Part shown: in pieces, positions 7,972-15,235 of the stretch | Numbering within the stretch: position 1 is the stretch's first letter | How the letters are laid out: each line of letters opens with the position of its first letter | From: CAYVBW01 sp964449995 | GTDB taxonomy: Bacteria; Patescibacteriota; Microgenomatia; UBA1400; PJMF01 | Direction of reading: 5' to 3' | Assembly: GCA_964449995.1 (NCBI GenBank) | Contig: CAYVBW010000009.1 | Span: 1-34,438, forward strand | DNA: 34,438 nucleotides | Program-made: the position numbers and the translations under genes | The notes under the pieces: generated by a model | What the model was told of the DNA's origin: nothing | What the model saw: the letters and a program-made list of their open reading frames with translations, nothing else | The model's database searches: none

Positions 7972-9048
7972 TTAATATCTAGGGAGAAAAATTTGAGAAT
8001 TTTCTTTGGTGACAATCACTTGATCAAAACCTCTCTCTACAATAATTCTAGCTGCTTTGCGAACCGCGCTTTGAAGGGTCCTTTGTAAAGTTCTAATACC
8101 GGCATCGTAACCTAAGGGCCTAATAACTGCAGGCCAAACATCATCTCTGATTGTAAATTGAGAAGGCTTTAAGCCTGCTTCTATTAAAAGTTTTGGTAAT
8201 ATATAATCCTTAGCAATTACCATCTTTTCCTGATCAGTATAAGAGGGCATATCAATCTTTTCCAATCTGTCCATCACTGCAGTAGTTAACCGGCTGGTGT
8301 TATTAGCCGTAGCAATAAAGATGGTTTTACTTAAATCAACTGGATAATCTATATAGGCATCGACAAAAGCGTGGTTTTGAGCAGGATCTAATAATTCTAC
8401 TAACACGCCCATAATTTCTTGATTCGCTTCATCGCTAGCACGATCAATTTCGTCTAACAAAATCACAGGATTTCTAACTCCTGCCTCACACAGTCCTTTA
8501 ACTACTCTGCCCGGCTCACTGCCTAAAACCAATCTTGAATATCCACGCAGTTCCTTAGCTGACCCTATACCGCCAAAAGGAATTCTGACTAATTTGCGCT
8601 CAAGAGCTTCTGACAAAGCCGATCCAAAAGTTGTTTTCCCCGTTCCCACAAGACCAACTAACAACAAAATTGGCGCTCTAAAATCTTGATTTTGATAATT
8701 TTGCTGCTTTAACTTCAATACTGAGATATACTCTAAAAAACGATCTTTTACTTCTTTCATCCCATAGTGGTGCTTATCAAAAACTTCTTGAGCTATTTTT
8801 ACATCTAACCGATCTTGACTTTCTTTTTCCCAAGGTATTTTTAAAACCCAATCAATATACTTATTAACCTTTTCATATTTAACGTCATAATTGCCCAATT
8901 CTACGCTCCGCTTCAAGGAAATTAAATCTTTTTTAATCTTAAATCTTAGGTCTTGAGGCATTTTTGCCTGCTCAATTTTTTTCTCAAGCTCAAGCATCTC
9001 TTGCTGAAGAATCTTCTGATAATCGTTGTCTTGAGGCGAGTTAGTCAT
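7972..9048 (-). CDS. Lon-like AAA+ ATPase lacking protease and N-terminal domains
   Basis: 358 aa against about 770-800 for Lon. The sequence matches Lon from the helical linker (KIPWEKESQDRLDVKIAQ and HHYGMKEVKDR, about 68-103) through the AAA+ core: Walker A GLVGTGKTT 132-140, Walker B ILLDEID 196-202, sensor 1 ATANN 246-250, arginine finger R261 and sensor 2 GIRTLQR 317-323. It stops where the Ser-Lys protease domain of Lon would begin. Only 61 nt separate it from the next gene, so the missing domain is not nearby in another frame. The Lon pore-loop aromatic (usually T-Y-I-G) is replaced: RLVLG at 172-176. It overlaps the upstream kinase gene by 8 nt, so the two are probably translated together. 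It may act as a chaperone or remodeller; the function is unknown. Confidence 0.88.
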   Translation of the reverse strand: MTNSPQDNDYQKILQQEMLELEKKIEQAKMPQDLRFKIKKDLISLKRSVELGNYDVKYEKVNKYIDWVLKIPWEKESQDRLDVKIAQEVFDKHHYGMKEVKDRFLEYISVLKLKQQNYQNQDFRAPILLLVGLVGTGKTTFGSALSEALERKLVRIPFGGIGSAKELRGYSRLVLGSEPGRVVKGLCEAGVRNPVILLDEIDRASDEANQEIMGVLVELLDPAQNHAFVDAYIDYPVDLSKTIFIATANNTSRLTTAVMDRLEKIDMPSYTDQEKMVIAKDYILPKLLIEAGLKPSQFTIRDDVWPAVIRPLGYDAGIRTLQRTLQSAVRKAARIIVERGFDQVIVTKENSQIFLPRY

Positions 9049-9976
9049 GATTTAAAAAATCTTCTCTGGTTAATAAGCCCGTTTTAGCTCCATAATAAGT
9101 AACTACAGAAGCGGCATTTTTTGCTCCAAAAAAAGCTGCTTCTTCTGGATTTTTCCCCCACAGCATGGCCGCAACAAATCCGGTTGCAAAAGAATCACCC
9201 GCCCCAGTGGTGTCAACAACGCGAGAACTTTGAGCAGAAAAATGAAAGGATTTCTGACCATAATAAACATTTCCTCCTTTTTTCCCTGCGGTAACCACTA
9301 CATATTTAAAATTTTTTAATATCTCTCCCTGAATTTCTGAAACTATTTTCCACTCTTCCTCATTAACTAAAAAAATTTCGCATGGAATTTGGTCAACTAA
9401 CAACTGTCGATTAGCTAATAAAAATAATTCCTTTTTCCCTGGATTCCAAGAGAGGGTCGTTTGCTCGCTGCGAGAAATAAATTGAAAAATTTTTTCCAAA
9501 GTAAGCTGCTGACCCCCAATACTACACAAATGGACCTGCTGAGCTTGTGTTAGCCAATAGGCAGGAATGTCAAAAGGGTCTAGCATTGCGGCTGCTCCGC
9601 GATGCACTAATACAGATCGCTCGCCATTAGAACAAACCAATATTACTGAGCCTCCAGTTTGTTCCTTTTTTTCTGATATAACAAGATTAGTTGCTACACC
9701 ATTTTGCTTTAAATCCCTAATAACTAAATCAGAAAAACCATCTCTTCCTGTTTCACAAATAATTCCAGAATGAAAACCCAATCTGCTAAACCCAACAGCT
9801 GTATTGCTTGCTCCTCCACCTGTAAAAACCTTAAAGTCGTCAACTTCCAATTTGCTGCCATAACTTTGGCACAACATAGTTCCATCTTGAGTATTTTTAA
9901 CTTGAAACTTATGAGTGTGAATAAATATATCAACTAAAGCTGAACCAATTGTGATAACTTGATAAGTTTTTGGCAT
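9041..9976 (-). CDS. PfkB/ribokinase family carbohydrate or nucleoside kinase
   Basis: 311 aa. PfkB kinases phosphorylate sugars or nucleosides with ATP. The first signature appears as TGGGASNTAVGFSRLG (52-67) and the second as DTTGAGDSFATGF (255-267), with the catalytic Asp at 261. The substrate-lid region at 10-50 is present. Ribokinase, fructokinase, adenosine kinase and adenosine/ADP-type members cannot be separated by eye. Its stop overlaps the start of the Lon-like ATPase. The nearby rpiB and rpe suggest pentose-phosphate use, which would suit a ribokinase, but this is only context. Confidence 0.9.
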   Translation of the reverse strand: MPKTYQVITIGSALVDIFIHTHKFQVKNTQDGTMLCQSYGSKLEVDDFKVFTGGGASNTAVGFSRLGFHSGIICETGRDGFSDLVIRDLKQNGVATNLVISEKKEQTGGSVILVCSNGERSVLVHRGAAAMLDPFDIPAYWLTQAQQVHLCSIGGQQLTLEKIFQFISRSEQTTLSWNPGKKELFLLANRQLLVDQIPCEIFLVNEEEWKIVSEIQGEILKNFKYVVVTAGKKGGNVYYGQKSFHFSAQSSRVVDTTGAGDSFATGFVAAMLWGKNPEEAAFFGAKNAASVVTYYGAKTGLLTREDFLNHD

Positions 9977-10022
9977 CTAATGATTAATCTATTTTAATTA
10001 AAAAAATTACAAAATTTAAAAT

Positions 10023-10042
10023 GGCTGGCGACAATAACAGCC
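10023..10042 (-). terminator. Weak terminator-like hairpin after the LOG gene
   Basis: On the minus strand GGCTG pairs with CAGCC around a 10-nt loop, followed by an AT-rich stretch with runs of T. It lies in the 178-nt gap (9977-10154) between the LOG gene and the kinase. The stem is short, so this is a tentative call. Nothing else is seen in that gap. Confidence 0.35.
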
Positions 10043-10154
10043 AATCCAGTTAATAACAGGATTATTATTATTAAATCACGAAATAGAAAATGACTAAACC
10101 ATAACTTAAGGATATAAACTAAATCAATAGCTTAATAAAAAATAAATAATGCCA

Positions 10155-10757
10155 CTATCGAGCTGAAACTTCTTGTTCTAAATCTACTATAGCCTGAAAC
10201 AATTCTTCTTGATTTGACACAATTTTATAAACTTTTTTTTCTTTATCTCTAATAAAAAAATGTTCATTAATAGTTTCCATTACTTTGTGCCAAAAATCTC
10301 CATATAAAATCAGTGGTTTGTGATTGCCATAATATAAGTGAGCCATTAACCAAGCAGTGGTCCATTCACTCAAAGTTCCAGTTCCACCTTTAAAACAAAT
10401 AAAGAGGTCAGAATAATAAATTAAGCCGAACATACGCTCAATATAGTTAGCTGTTTGAATTTCTATCTCTACCCGATTTTTTTCATCCCTGCCCTCAAAT
10501 TCAGGCATATCATCTGGATAAAAAGTGACAGCAACACTTTTACCCACTACTGATTCGGCTCCTTTTGTCGCTGCCTGCATCACTCCAGGACCGCCACCAT
10601 TAACAACTACTTTTCCCATCTGAGCTACTTTTTTTGCTATATCATAGACTTCTTGATAAAGTGGATGTTCTTTAGTGATGTCAGCACTACCGAAAAAAGC
10701 AATTTTTTCTATTTTCTTAGCTGTAAATTTTTCAGGAATTTGAATATCAGTTTTCAT
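10155..10757 (-). CDS. LOG family nucleoside 5'-monophosphate phosphoribohydrolase
   Basis: 200 aa, Rossmann-type fold. LOG proteins (once annotated as lysine decarboxylases) split N6-modified AMP or other nucleotides into base and ribose 5-phosphate. The phosphate-binding segment VNGGGPGVMQAATKGA is followed by the second signature KGGTGTLSEW with the catalytic Glu (family form PGGxGTxxE; here the Pro is Lys). A good ribosome-binding site (AGAAAGG, 5 nt from ATG) supports this start. It sits 61 nt after rpe. Release of ribose 5-phosphate would feed the neighbouring RpiB and RPE; that link is inference. Confidence 0.88.
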   Translation of the reverse strand: MKTDIQIPEKFTAKKIEKIAFFGSADITKEHPLYQEVYDIAKKVAQMGKVVVNGGGPGVMQAATKGAESVVGKSVAVTFYPDDMPEFEGRDEKNRVEIEIQTANYIERMFGLIYYSDLFICFKGGTGTLSEWTTAWLMAHLYYGNHKPLILYGDFWHKVMETINEHFFIRDKEKKVYKIVSNQEELFQAIVDLEQEVSAR

Positions 10758-10818
10758 ATATACCTTTCTAAATAAATTAATAACTCAGTTTACCAAAGTC
10801 ACTAAAAAACACAAAATC

Positions 10819-11478
10819 CTAAATTCTTGAAACTTCTTTAGCAATCTCTTGGGGATCTTCAGCAGACCAGAGCATGCTCCCGATAGCTACTGCATCAACC
10901 CCAGCTTTCTTAAGATTGTGAATATTGTCTAAATTTACTCCACCGTCAACTATAACTTCAAGATTAAGCTTGTGCTCATTAATTAATTTTTTTAATGAAT
11001 ATATCTTTTGATAGACACATTCATTTAGTTGCTGTCCCTGAAAACCAGCCTCAATTGCCATTAGCTGGATATAAGATAGTTGACCATAAACATCTTGTTT
11101 AATAGCTTCTAAGGGCGTAAATAAATCAAGAGATAAGCCTGGCTTAATTTTATGTTTGTTTAACTCTTGAATAAGCTCCTGCTGAAAAGATAATTTCTCT
11201 ACCTGAGCTAAAACCACTCTAACGGGCAATACATCTAAATAATCAGCCATTTCGTGGACATAATCCATCGGCTCATCAACCATGAAATGAAAGTCTATCT
11301 TTAAATTACCAAAATCTAATTGGGTTAAATCTGATGGGGAGATGGTTAAATTATCAGCAAATAAACCATCTAAAATATCAATTTGGACTACGCTAACGTT
11401 ATCTAAAGATTGAGCAATCGTGAGTTGATGAGCGATTTCTTCAAGAGAATCAGATAAAATTGCTGGATAAAACTTCAT
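10819..11478 (-). CDS. rpe: Ribulose-phosphate 3-epimerase-like protein, one metal ligand changed
   Basis: 219 aa TIM barrel. RPE interconverts ribulose 5-phosphate and xylulose 5-phosphate. The catalytic acids are present: D34 and D37 in the QIDILDG segment, and D178 in VDGGV. The metal-binding His of the second motif is kept (H64, FHFMV). The first metal His, normally in HxDxMDG, is Q32, the Met is Leu, and the usual VPN after MDG is ADN. The loop normally MxVxPGFGGQ reads MAIEAGFQGQ. It lies 7 nt after rpiB. It is probably an active but divergent epimerase; a related hexulose-phosphate (allulose-6-P) epimerase is an alternative. Confidence 0.85.
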   Translation of the reverse strand: MKFYPAILSDSLEEIAHQLTIAQSLDNVSVVQIDILDGLFADNLTISPSDLTQLDFGNLKIDFHFMVDEPMDYVHEMADYLDVLPVRVVLAQVEKLSFQQELIQELNKHKIKPGLSLDLFTPLEAIKQDVYGQLSYIQLMAIEAGFQGQQLNECVYQKIYSLKKLINEHKLNLEVIVDGGVNLDNIHNLKKAGVDAVAIGSMLWSAEDPQEIAKEVSRI

Positions 11479-11485
11479 AAATATC

Positions 11486-11935
11486 TTATAACTGTGCTTC
11501 TACAGCATGAATTTGGTTAATACGCCTTAAATGTCTTTCTTCCTGAGTAAATTCTGTTTTTAAAAAAGAGTCAATAATCTCCTTAGCCTGATCTAAATCA
11601 AGCCAATCAGCAGATAAGGAAATAATATTAGCATTGTTGTGCTCTTTAGCATGTTTGGCACTAGTAGGATTAAAGACCTCAACTGCTCTTATACCTTTTA
11701 TTTTATTGGCAGCAATAGTCATACCCGCCCCTGAACGACAAAAAAGAATTCCCAGCGCTTGTTTATCTGCAACCACCTGACGAGCCACCTTAGCTGCATA
11801 CAGCGGATAGTCGTCTTTTGGATCAAAAGCATCGGCCCCAACATCAATGATTGAATAATCCTGCTTTATAAGCCAATTTTTAATAGTCTCTTTCAATTTA
11901 TAACCACCATGATCAGCACCTAAAATAATTGTCAT
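11486..11935 (-). CDS. rpiB: Ribose 5-phosphate isomerase B
   Basis: 149 aa, the standard RpiB/LacA/LacB length. It converts ribose 5-phosphate to ribulose 5-phosphate. The N-terminal GADHGGYKLK (phosphate and ring-opening His), the catalytic Cys of FCRSGAGMTIAANK (family form CGTGxGMxIAANK) and the HAKEHNNANIISL segment are all present. The family's CGTG is CRSG here, a mild change near the anion-hole loop. It is first in the tight rpiB-rpe pair, followed by the LOG gene. The two steps link ribose 5-phosphate to xylulose 5-phosphate. Confidence 0.93.
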   Translation of the reverse strand: MTIILGADHGGYKLKETIKNWLIKQDYSIIDVGADAFDPKDDYPLYAAKVARQVVADKQALGILFCRSGAGMTIAANKIKGIRAVEVFNPTSAKHAKEHNNANIISLSADWLDLDQAKEIIDSFLKTEFTQEERHLRRINQIHAVEAQL

Positions 11936-12038
11936 AATATTAATAATTCAATAATATTTAATAAAAAGTATAGAGAATAGGACAATAAGTATAAAGTTAT
12001 ATTAATAATTAATTATAACCTAGTTTCAAAACCTACCA

Positions 12039-12066
12039 AAAACCCGCACCTTATGATGCGGGTTTT
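12039..12066 (-). terminator. Rho-independent terminator after the 67-aa gene
   Basis: AAAACCCGCA (12039-12048) and TGCGGGTTTT (12057-12066) make a 10-bp stem with an 8-nt loop. On the minus strand it is followed by a run of T. It begins 22 nt past the stop of the 67-aa gene. The symmetrical A and T ends mean it could also act on the other strand. Confidence 0.85.
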
Positions 12067-12088
12067 CTGGAATTACAATAAGCTGCAA

Positions 12089-12292
12089 TTATCTAATTTT
12101 TTTCAAAACTGGCATGCCAGTTCTCTTAGTTTCTACTACTTCATATCCTGCAGGCACTTCCTCGATTGCTCCATCTCTAATATCGCGAGCAAAGAAATAA
12201 ATGGTTTGCACACGACCATTTTTAAGGGTTACATCTCTGGTGTGGAGATAGTAGGTCTGCCCCTTAGAGTTTGTATAGCTGTAAGCATTCAT
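12089..12292 (-). CDS. Small conserved-looking protein of unknown function (67 aa)
   Basis: 67 aa, basic, no membrane segment. It reads like a small beta-rich fold: MNAYSYTNSKGQTYYLHTRD, then VQTIYFFARD and VPAGYEVVETKRTGMPVLKK. I know no function. It is a real gene: a strong ribosome-binding site (AAGGAG, 5 nt from ATG), its own predicted promoter (TATACT at 12378-12383) and a strong terminator make a complete single-gene unit. Similar short YFFAR-type proteins exist in CPR-like genomes to my recollection, but I cannot confirm this here. Confidence 0.82.
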   Translation of the reverse strand: MNAYSYTNSKGQTYYLHTRDVTLKNGRVQTIYFFARDIRDGAIEEVPAGYEVVETKRTGMPVLKKIR

Positions 12293-12360
12293 AAATGCTC
12301 CTTTTCTTTCCCCTATTAAGGGTTAGTTAATAATTGGTTACCACTATCTAAGTTTTATCT

Positions 12361-12417
12361 GATACTTAGCCTGGTACAGTATAAGCTTATCAAAACCAGG
12401 TATAGACCTCAAGTATC
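12361..12417. repeat. Nested inverted repeat with an embedded promoter
   Basis: GATACTT (12361-12367) pairs with AAGTATC (12411-12417), and inside it CCTGGT (12370-12375) pairs with ACCAGG (12395-12400). Between the inner arms the minus strand carries TATACT (12378-12383), a likely -10 box for the 67-aa gene with a leader of about 78 nt. The repeat may be a terminator for the upstream 172-aa gene or an operator around the promoter. Confidence 0.5.
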
Positions 12418-12420
12418 AAT

Positions 12421-12939
12421 TTATTCCTCTTCTACCTCTTCTTGGATTTCTCCTCTGAGCAGTTCTTCTCCTATTTCTTCAGGCTGAGACTCGGTTTCTC
12501 TAGAAACAATTATTTCAAGAGGCAACTGTTCTTTTGAAATAGAAGCACTCCCCATATATCCACCCTTACTTAACTGTAAAACAAAAGCTCTTTGAAAAAT
12601 CTCTTGATCCCTAGTACTTATCCAAGCTTGGTAAATAGCTGAGTCGTCTAAAGGAAGCTCTGCTAGAACATTAAATAAAACTCTCTCATCATCTATTCTG
12701 TATCTCACTTGACCAGCAGCCAACTGCTCATCTTCAGCCTCCAATTCAACAGTACTGGTATCAGGGGCTCCTATTACAACCTCCGTCTCCTCTTCTGTTA
12801 AGTCTTCAATCTCAATTTCCCCAAACCGTAAATCGTTGTCTCTTTGGGTACGCAGGTTATACCAGCGAAATGCTAAAAATAAAACTAACAATAAAGATAT
12901 TGTAGGGATAATAAAGGGAGTATATTTTTTAAGATTCAT
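12421..12939 (-). CDS. Membrane-anchored protein with an anti-sigma-K (RskA C-terminal)-like domain
   Basis: 172 aa. One N-terminal membrane segment (about 10-26, IPTISLLLVLFLAFRWY) is followed by an acidic linker and an outside domain. That domain has a YQAWIS element, a gain-of-chain pattern of beta strands (FVLQLSKGGYMGSASI) and an EIIVSRETESQPEEIGEELLRGEI end, which resembles the VTxEPxxGSxxPTGPxxLxG end of the RskA C-terminal domain. There is no N-terminal anti-sigma zinc domain and no sigma-factor gene beside it, so it is unlikely to be a classical anti-sigma factor. A ribosome-binding site (AGAAAGG, 5 nt from ATG) supports the start. The C-terminus is very acidic. Confidence 0.7.
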   Translation of the reverse strand: MNLKKYTPFIIPTISLLLVLFLAFRWYNLRTQRDNDLRFGEIEIEDLTEEETEVVIGAPDTSTVELEAEDEQLAAGQVRYRIDDERVLFNVLAELPLDDSAIYQAWISTRDQEIFQRAFVLQLSKGGYMGSASISKEQLPLEIIVSRETESQPEEIGEELLRGEIQEEVEEE

Positions 12940-13014
12940 TGTGACCTTTCTGACTTGTTAAATTAATAAAAAATCTAACTACTTAATTCAAGGCAGAAAT
13001 TGTTATATTTTGAT

Positions 13015-13045
13015 ATTATTTTCTCTAATTTATTAGAGTTGTCAA
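13015..13045 (-). promoter_or_regulatory. Promoter with a perfect palindrome in the spacer (candidate operator)
   Basis: The minus strand has a consensus -35 TTGACA (13045-13040), a perfect 7-bp inverted repeat CTCTAAT-AA-ATTAGAG (13038-13023) and a -10 of AATAAT (13020-13015, spacer 19). The palindrome fills the spacer, as expected for a repressor site. The gene served is the 172-aa membrane-anchored protein, with a leader of about 70 nt. Confidence 0.4.
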
Positions 13046-13093
13046 TTAGTAGTTATTAGTTAATAACAGTTATAACTGAAACTTAACATATTT

Positions 13094-13357
13094 TCAACTT
13101 GACTTGGGCCAGACTACTTTTTTCGTCCTGCGATCAATAAGCCTTATTGCTGAAGAAGGGCAGCTTTGAGCAGCTAATAACTTGTCCTGATTGTTATCAT
13201 TTTCTTGAGAAATAACCTCAGCTATTTGGTCCTGATCTAACTTAAATGTCTTGGGCGCCAAAGCAACACATGTAGCTGCTCCAATACATTTGCTACGATC
13301 AACTTCTACAAGATAGTTAGAGTTTTTACTATTGGTTTTATTATGATTATTATTCAT
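13094..13357 (-). CDS. Single-cluster ferredoxin with three cluster cysteines
   Basis: 87 aa. A small electron carrier of the bacterial mono-cluster ferredoxin type. The binding motif is CIGAATC: C24 and C30 are present but the middle position is A27; the last ligand is C66 in SCPSSAI. The usual form is C-x2-C-x2-C..CP. Three ligands predict a [3Fe-4S] cluster, as in some actinobacterial P450 ferredoxins, or a 4Fe cluster with a non-Cys ligand. It starts 3 nt after the ferredoxin reductase gene stops, so the two are co-translated and probably partners. The N-terminal 14 residues are Asn/Lys-rich and likely disordered. Confidence 0.88.
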   Translation of the reverse strand: MNNNHNKTNSKNSNYLVEVDRSKCIGAATCVALAPKTFKLDQDQIAEVISQENDNNQDKLLAAQSCPSSAIRLIDRRTKKVVWPKSS

Positions 13358-13360
13358 GTT

Positions 13361-14071
13361 TTAAAAAAATTGTTCGTGATAAATATTTTTTTCACTAACT
13401 CCACGCTCCAACAAAATTTTTTTACAGTCCTCAATCATAGCTCTGCTTCCGCATAGATAATAACCAGCGCTCTCGAGTAAATCGTGAACTGACAAACAGT
13501 CTGTGACTCTACCTCGACACAAAGGCCAACCTTTTTCAGGTTTTGACAAAGTGGGATGAAAGCTAAAATTGGTAAACTTTTTTGACCATCGCGTAAACTC
13601 ATCTTGCCACACTAAATGCCTAGCATGACGCAATCCCCAATAAAGAACAATGGGTCTTTTATCATTTTTATTTTTGAGCTGATCAACTACCATGCTGTGC
13701 AAAGGAGCGATTCCAGAACCAGTACCTATTAAAGTTAATGATTTATGATTTACCTCATCATTAATAACAAACCTGCCCATAGGTGCTAAAAATTTAATTT
13801 CATCACCAAACTTTAAGTTTTGAAAATATTTCACTCCAATGCCTTGTGGAGCGATATCTAATAAAATCTCAATACCATGGTTAATATCTGGGTCACTGCA
13901 AATTGAGTAGGCTCTGCGCATACCCTGCTCATTAACCAAGACTGAAACAAACTGACCAGCTTTAAAATCTAGCTGAAATGGTTTTTTTAACTCAAAGTGA
14001 TAATGTTCGAATTTTTCATTATAAATTTCCTTGTTTTCAAAGATGGCTGTATATTCCTGAGGTTTTGTCAT
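13361..14071 (-). CDS. Ferredoxin-NAD(P)+ reductase-type flavoprotein
   Basis: 236 aa from the chosen start. It moves electrons between NAD(P)H and ferredoxin using FAD. The FAD motif RRAYSICS, the NAD(P)-binding GTGSGIAP, the WGLRHARHL segment and the C-terminal YLCGSRAMIEDCKKIL with the family-type aromatic end (HEQFF) are present. A longer reading from 14140 would run 49 nt into the upstream NTPase gene and add 23 residues with no family match; the ATG at 14071 begins MTKPQEYTA, which starts the FAD-binding barrel. The ferredoxin follows after 3 nt. It resembles the bacterial FNR type that also includes flavodoxin reductases. Confidence 0.9.
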   Translation of the reverse strand: MTKPQEYTAIFENKEIYNEKFEHYHFELKKPFQLDFKAGQFVSVLVNEQGMRRAYSICSDPDINHGIEILLDIAPQGIGVKYFQNLKFGDEIKFLAPMGRFVINDEVNHKSLTLIGTGSGIAPLHSMVVDQLKNKNDKRPIVLYWGLRHARHLVWQDEFTRWSKKFTNFSFHPTLSKPEKGWPLCRGRVTDCLSVHDLLESAGYYLCGSRAMIEDCKKILLERGVSEKNIYHEQFF

Positions 14072-14091
14072 GTGTTTTTTATATAAATTAG

Positions 14092-14670
14092 TTAATACTT
14101 TTTTACAACAAGCTTGTCTGTCCAATTCCTTCCATACCATAGCCCTAACGCCAGCTTTACAACAGCCGCATATTCTTCTGTACGATCAACAAAGTTGTTT
14201 GTCACTATACCTATTAATCCTTCCTGAGTCTTAACAGAGCGTCCATTACACAATAAGGACATAATCGGACCCATCTCTTCTCCTTGTAAGATCTTGTTTG
14301 CCACAATTTTATCAACTTTAAAGCGAACTCCGTTGGCTACGAATGGCTTTAGCTCCTGATCAACAACAGCTGCCCACACAGTTGTCCACATTTGGTTTTC
14401 TTCATCAACCCAAACACCCCCTTCTAAGCCTATGCCAAGAAATTTTTTAGAATTACCAACTTTTTTTGACTCTAACTTCAATCCTAGCTTCAGGGCTTTT
14501 TTTGCTCTATTGATAGCACCCTTCTTTGTTTCTTCATCAGAAATGGGTTGCTCCTTTACACCACTATCAACAGCAAAGCCTTCCACCTGGACTTCTGGCC
14601 AACGATCTATTGCTCCTTTCAAAACAGCATTTACTTTAACTGGATTAGTCGAGCCGACAAAAAATTTCAT
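14092..14670 (-). CDS. DUF84 family inosine/xanthosine triphosphatase
   Basis: 192 aa, the length of the YjjX/DUF84 family, which hydrolyses ITP and XTP so that deaminated purines are not built into nucleic acid. The start FVGSTNPVKVNAV, the central GVKEQPISDEETKKGAINRA and GIGLEGGV are the family's substrate and metal segments. It lies 8 nt after the Nudix gene in the same direction, and two more genes of the run handle redox. The family is related in fold to Ham1/RdgB but is distinct in sequence. Confidence 0.88.
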   Translation of the reverse strand: MKFFVGSTNPVKVNAVLKGAIDRWPEVQVEGFAVDSGVKEQPISDEETKKGAINRAKKALKLGLKLESKKVGNSKKFLGIGLEGGVWVDEENQMWTTVWAAVVDQELKPFVANGVRFKVDKIVANKILQGEEMGPIMSLLCNGRSVKTQEGLIGIVTNNFVDRTEEYAAVVKLALGLWYGRNWTDKLVVKKY

Positions 14671-14677
14671 AGCTTAC

Positions 14678-15187
14678 TTAAGCTAAAGCCAGCCTGATAA
14701 TTTTAGTTTCATAATCTCTCTGGATGCCTCCAAAATCATATTTTTTTAACTCATCTAAAGTAATCCAGGTAAGATCAGTATGTTCTTTAGAAATCTCAAC
14801 TACCTGATTTTTATCCCGCAACTCAACCGCCCATCCACAATTAACAGAATAGATCTGTTTATCGGGCTCAAAATATGTAGCAAAATAAATCAAATTCTGA
14901 GTCTCAAAATCTTGATTTTCAAAAAGTAAATTAGTTTCTTCTTTAATTTCACGCACTATGTCATACTGGTGGAGGTTTATGACAGATCTTTTTAAATCCT
15001 GTGGCCATTCACTATTACCCCCAGGTAAATCCCATTTTCCAGGTCTTGATAAAGCATTATTGGATCTTTTTAAAATTAAAACTTGATCTTTTTTAACAAT
15101 TGCCACTTTGTGCAAAAGCTTTACATGTGAAGTTAACTGATGAGGGATGGGTTTTTTTGAAAAAAATCGAAATCTAGCCTTTAACAT
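14678..15187 (-). CDS. Nudix hydrolase with an expanded Nudix box
   Basis: 169 aa. Nudix enzymes hydrolyse nucleoside diphosphates linked to another group and often clean the nucleotide pool. The box starts LPGGNSEW and ends REIKEETN. Between the first Gly and REIKEE the family spacing (Gx5Ex7RE) is exceeded by about 8 residues, and the usual EExG Gly is Asn. The core acid residues REIKEE remain. A TWITLDELKKYDFG segment after the fold is common in Nudix proteins. It precedes the DUF84 NTPase by 7 nt. Substrate unknown. Confidence 0.85.
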   Translation of the reverse strand: MLKARFRFFSKKPIPHQLTSHVKLLHKVAIVKKDQVLILKRSNNALSRPGKWDLPGGNSEWPQDLKRSVINLHQYDIVREIKEETNLLFENQDFETQNLIYFATYFEPDKQIYSVNCGWAVELRDKNQVVEISKEHTDLTWITLDELKKYDFGGIQRDYETKIIRLALA

Positions 15188-15235
15188 AAACTGATTCTAT
15201 CATATCTCTAAAGAATGTAATCAAAAAAAATTAGT

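Noticed and set aside
12053..12319. Plus-strand reading over the 67-aa gene
   Set aside because: It runs opposite the minus-strand gene, begins inside the terminator hairpin and has no family resemblance.
13361..14140. Ferredoxin reductase starting at 14140
   Set aside because: It would overlap the NTPase gene by 49 nt and add 23 residues without family match; ATG 14071 fits the FAD domain start.
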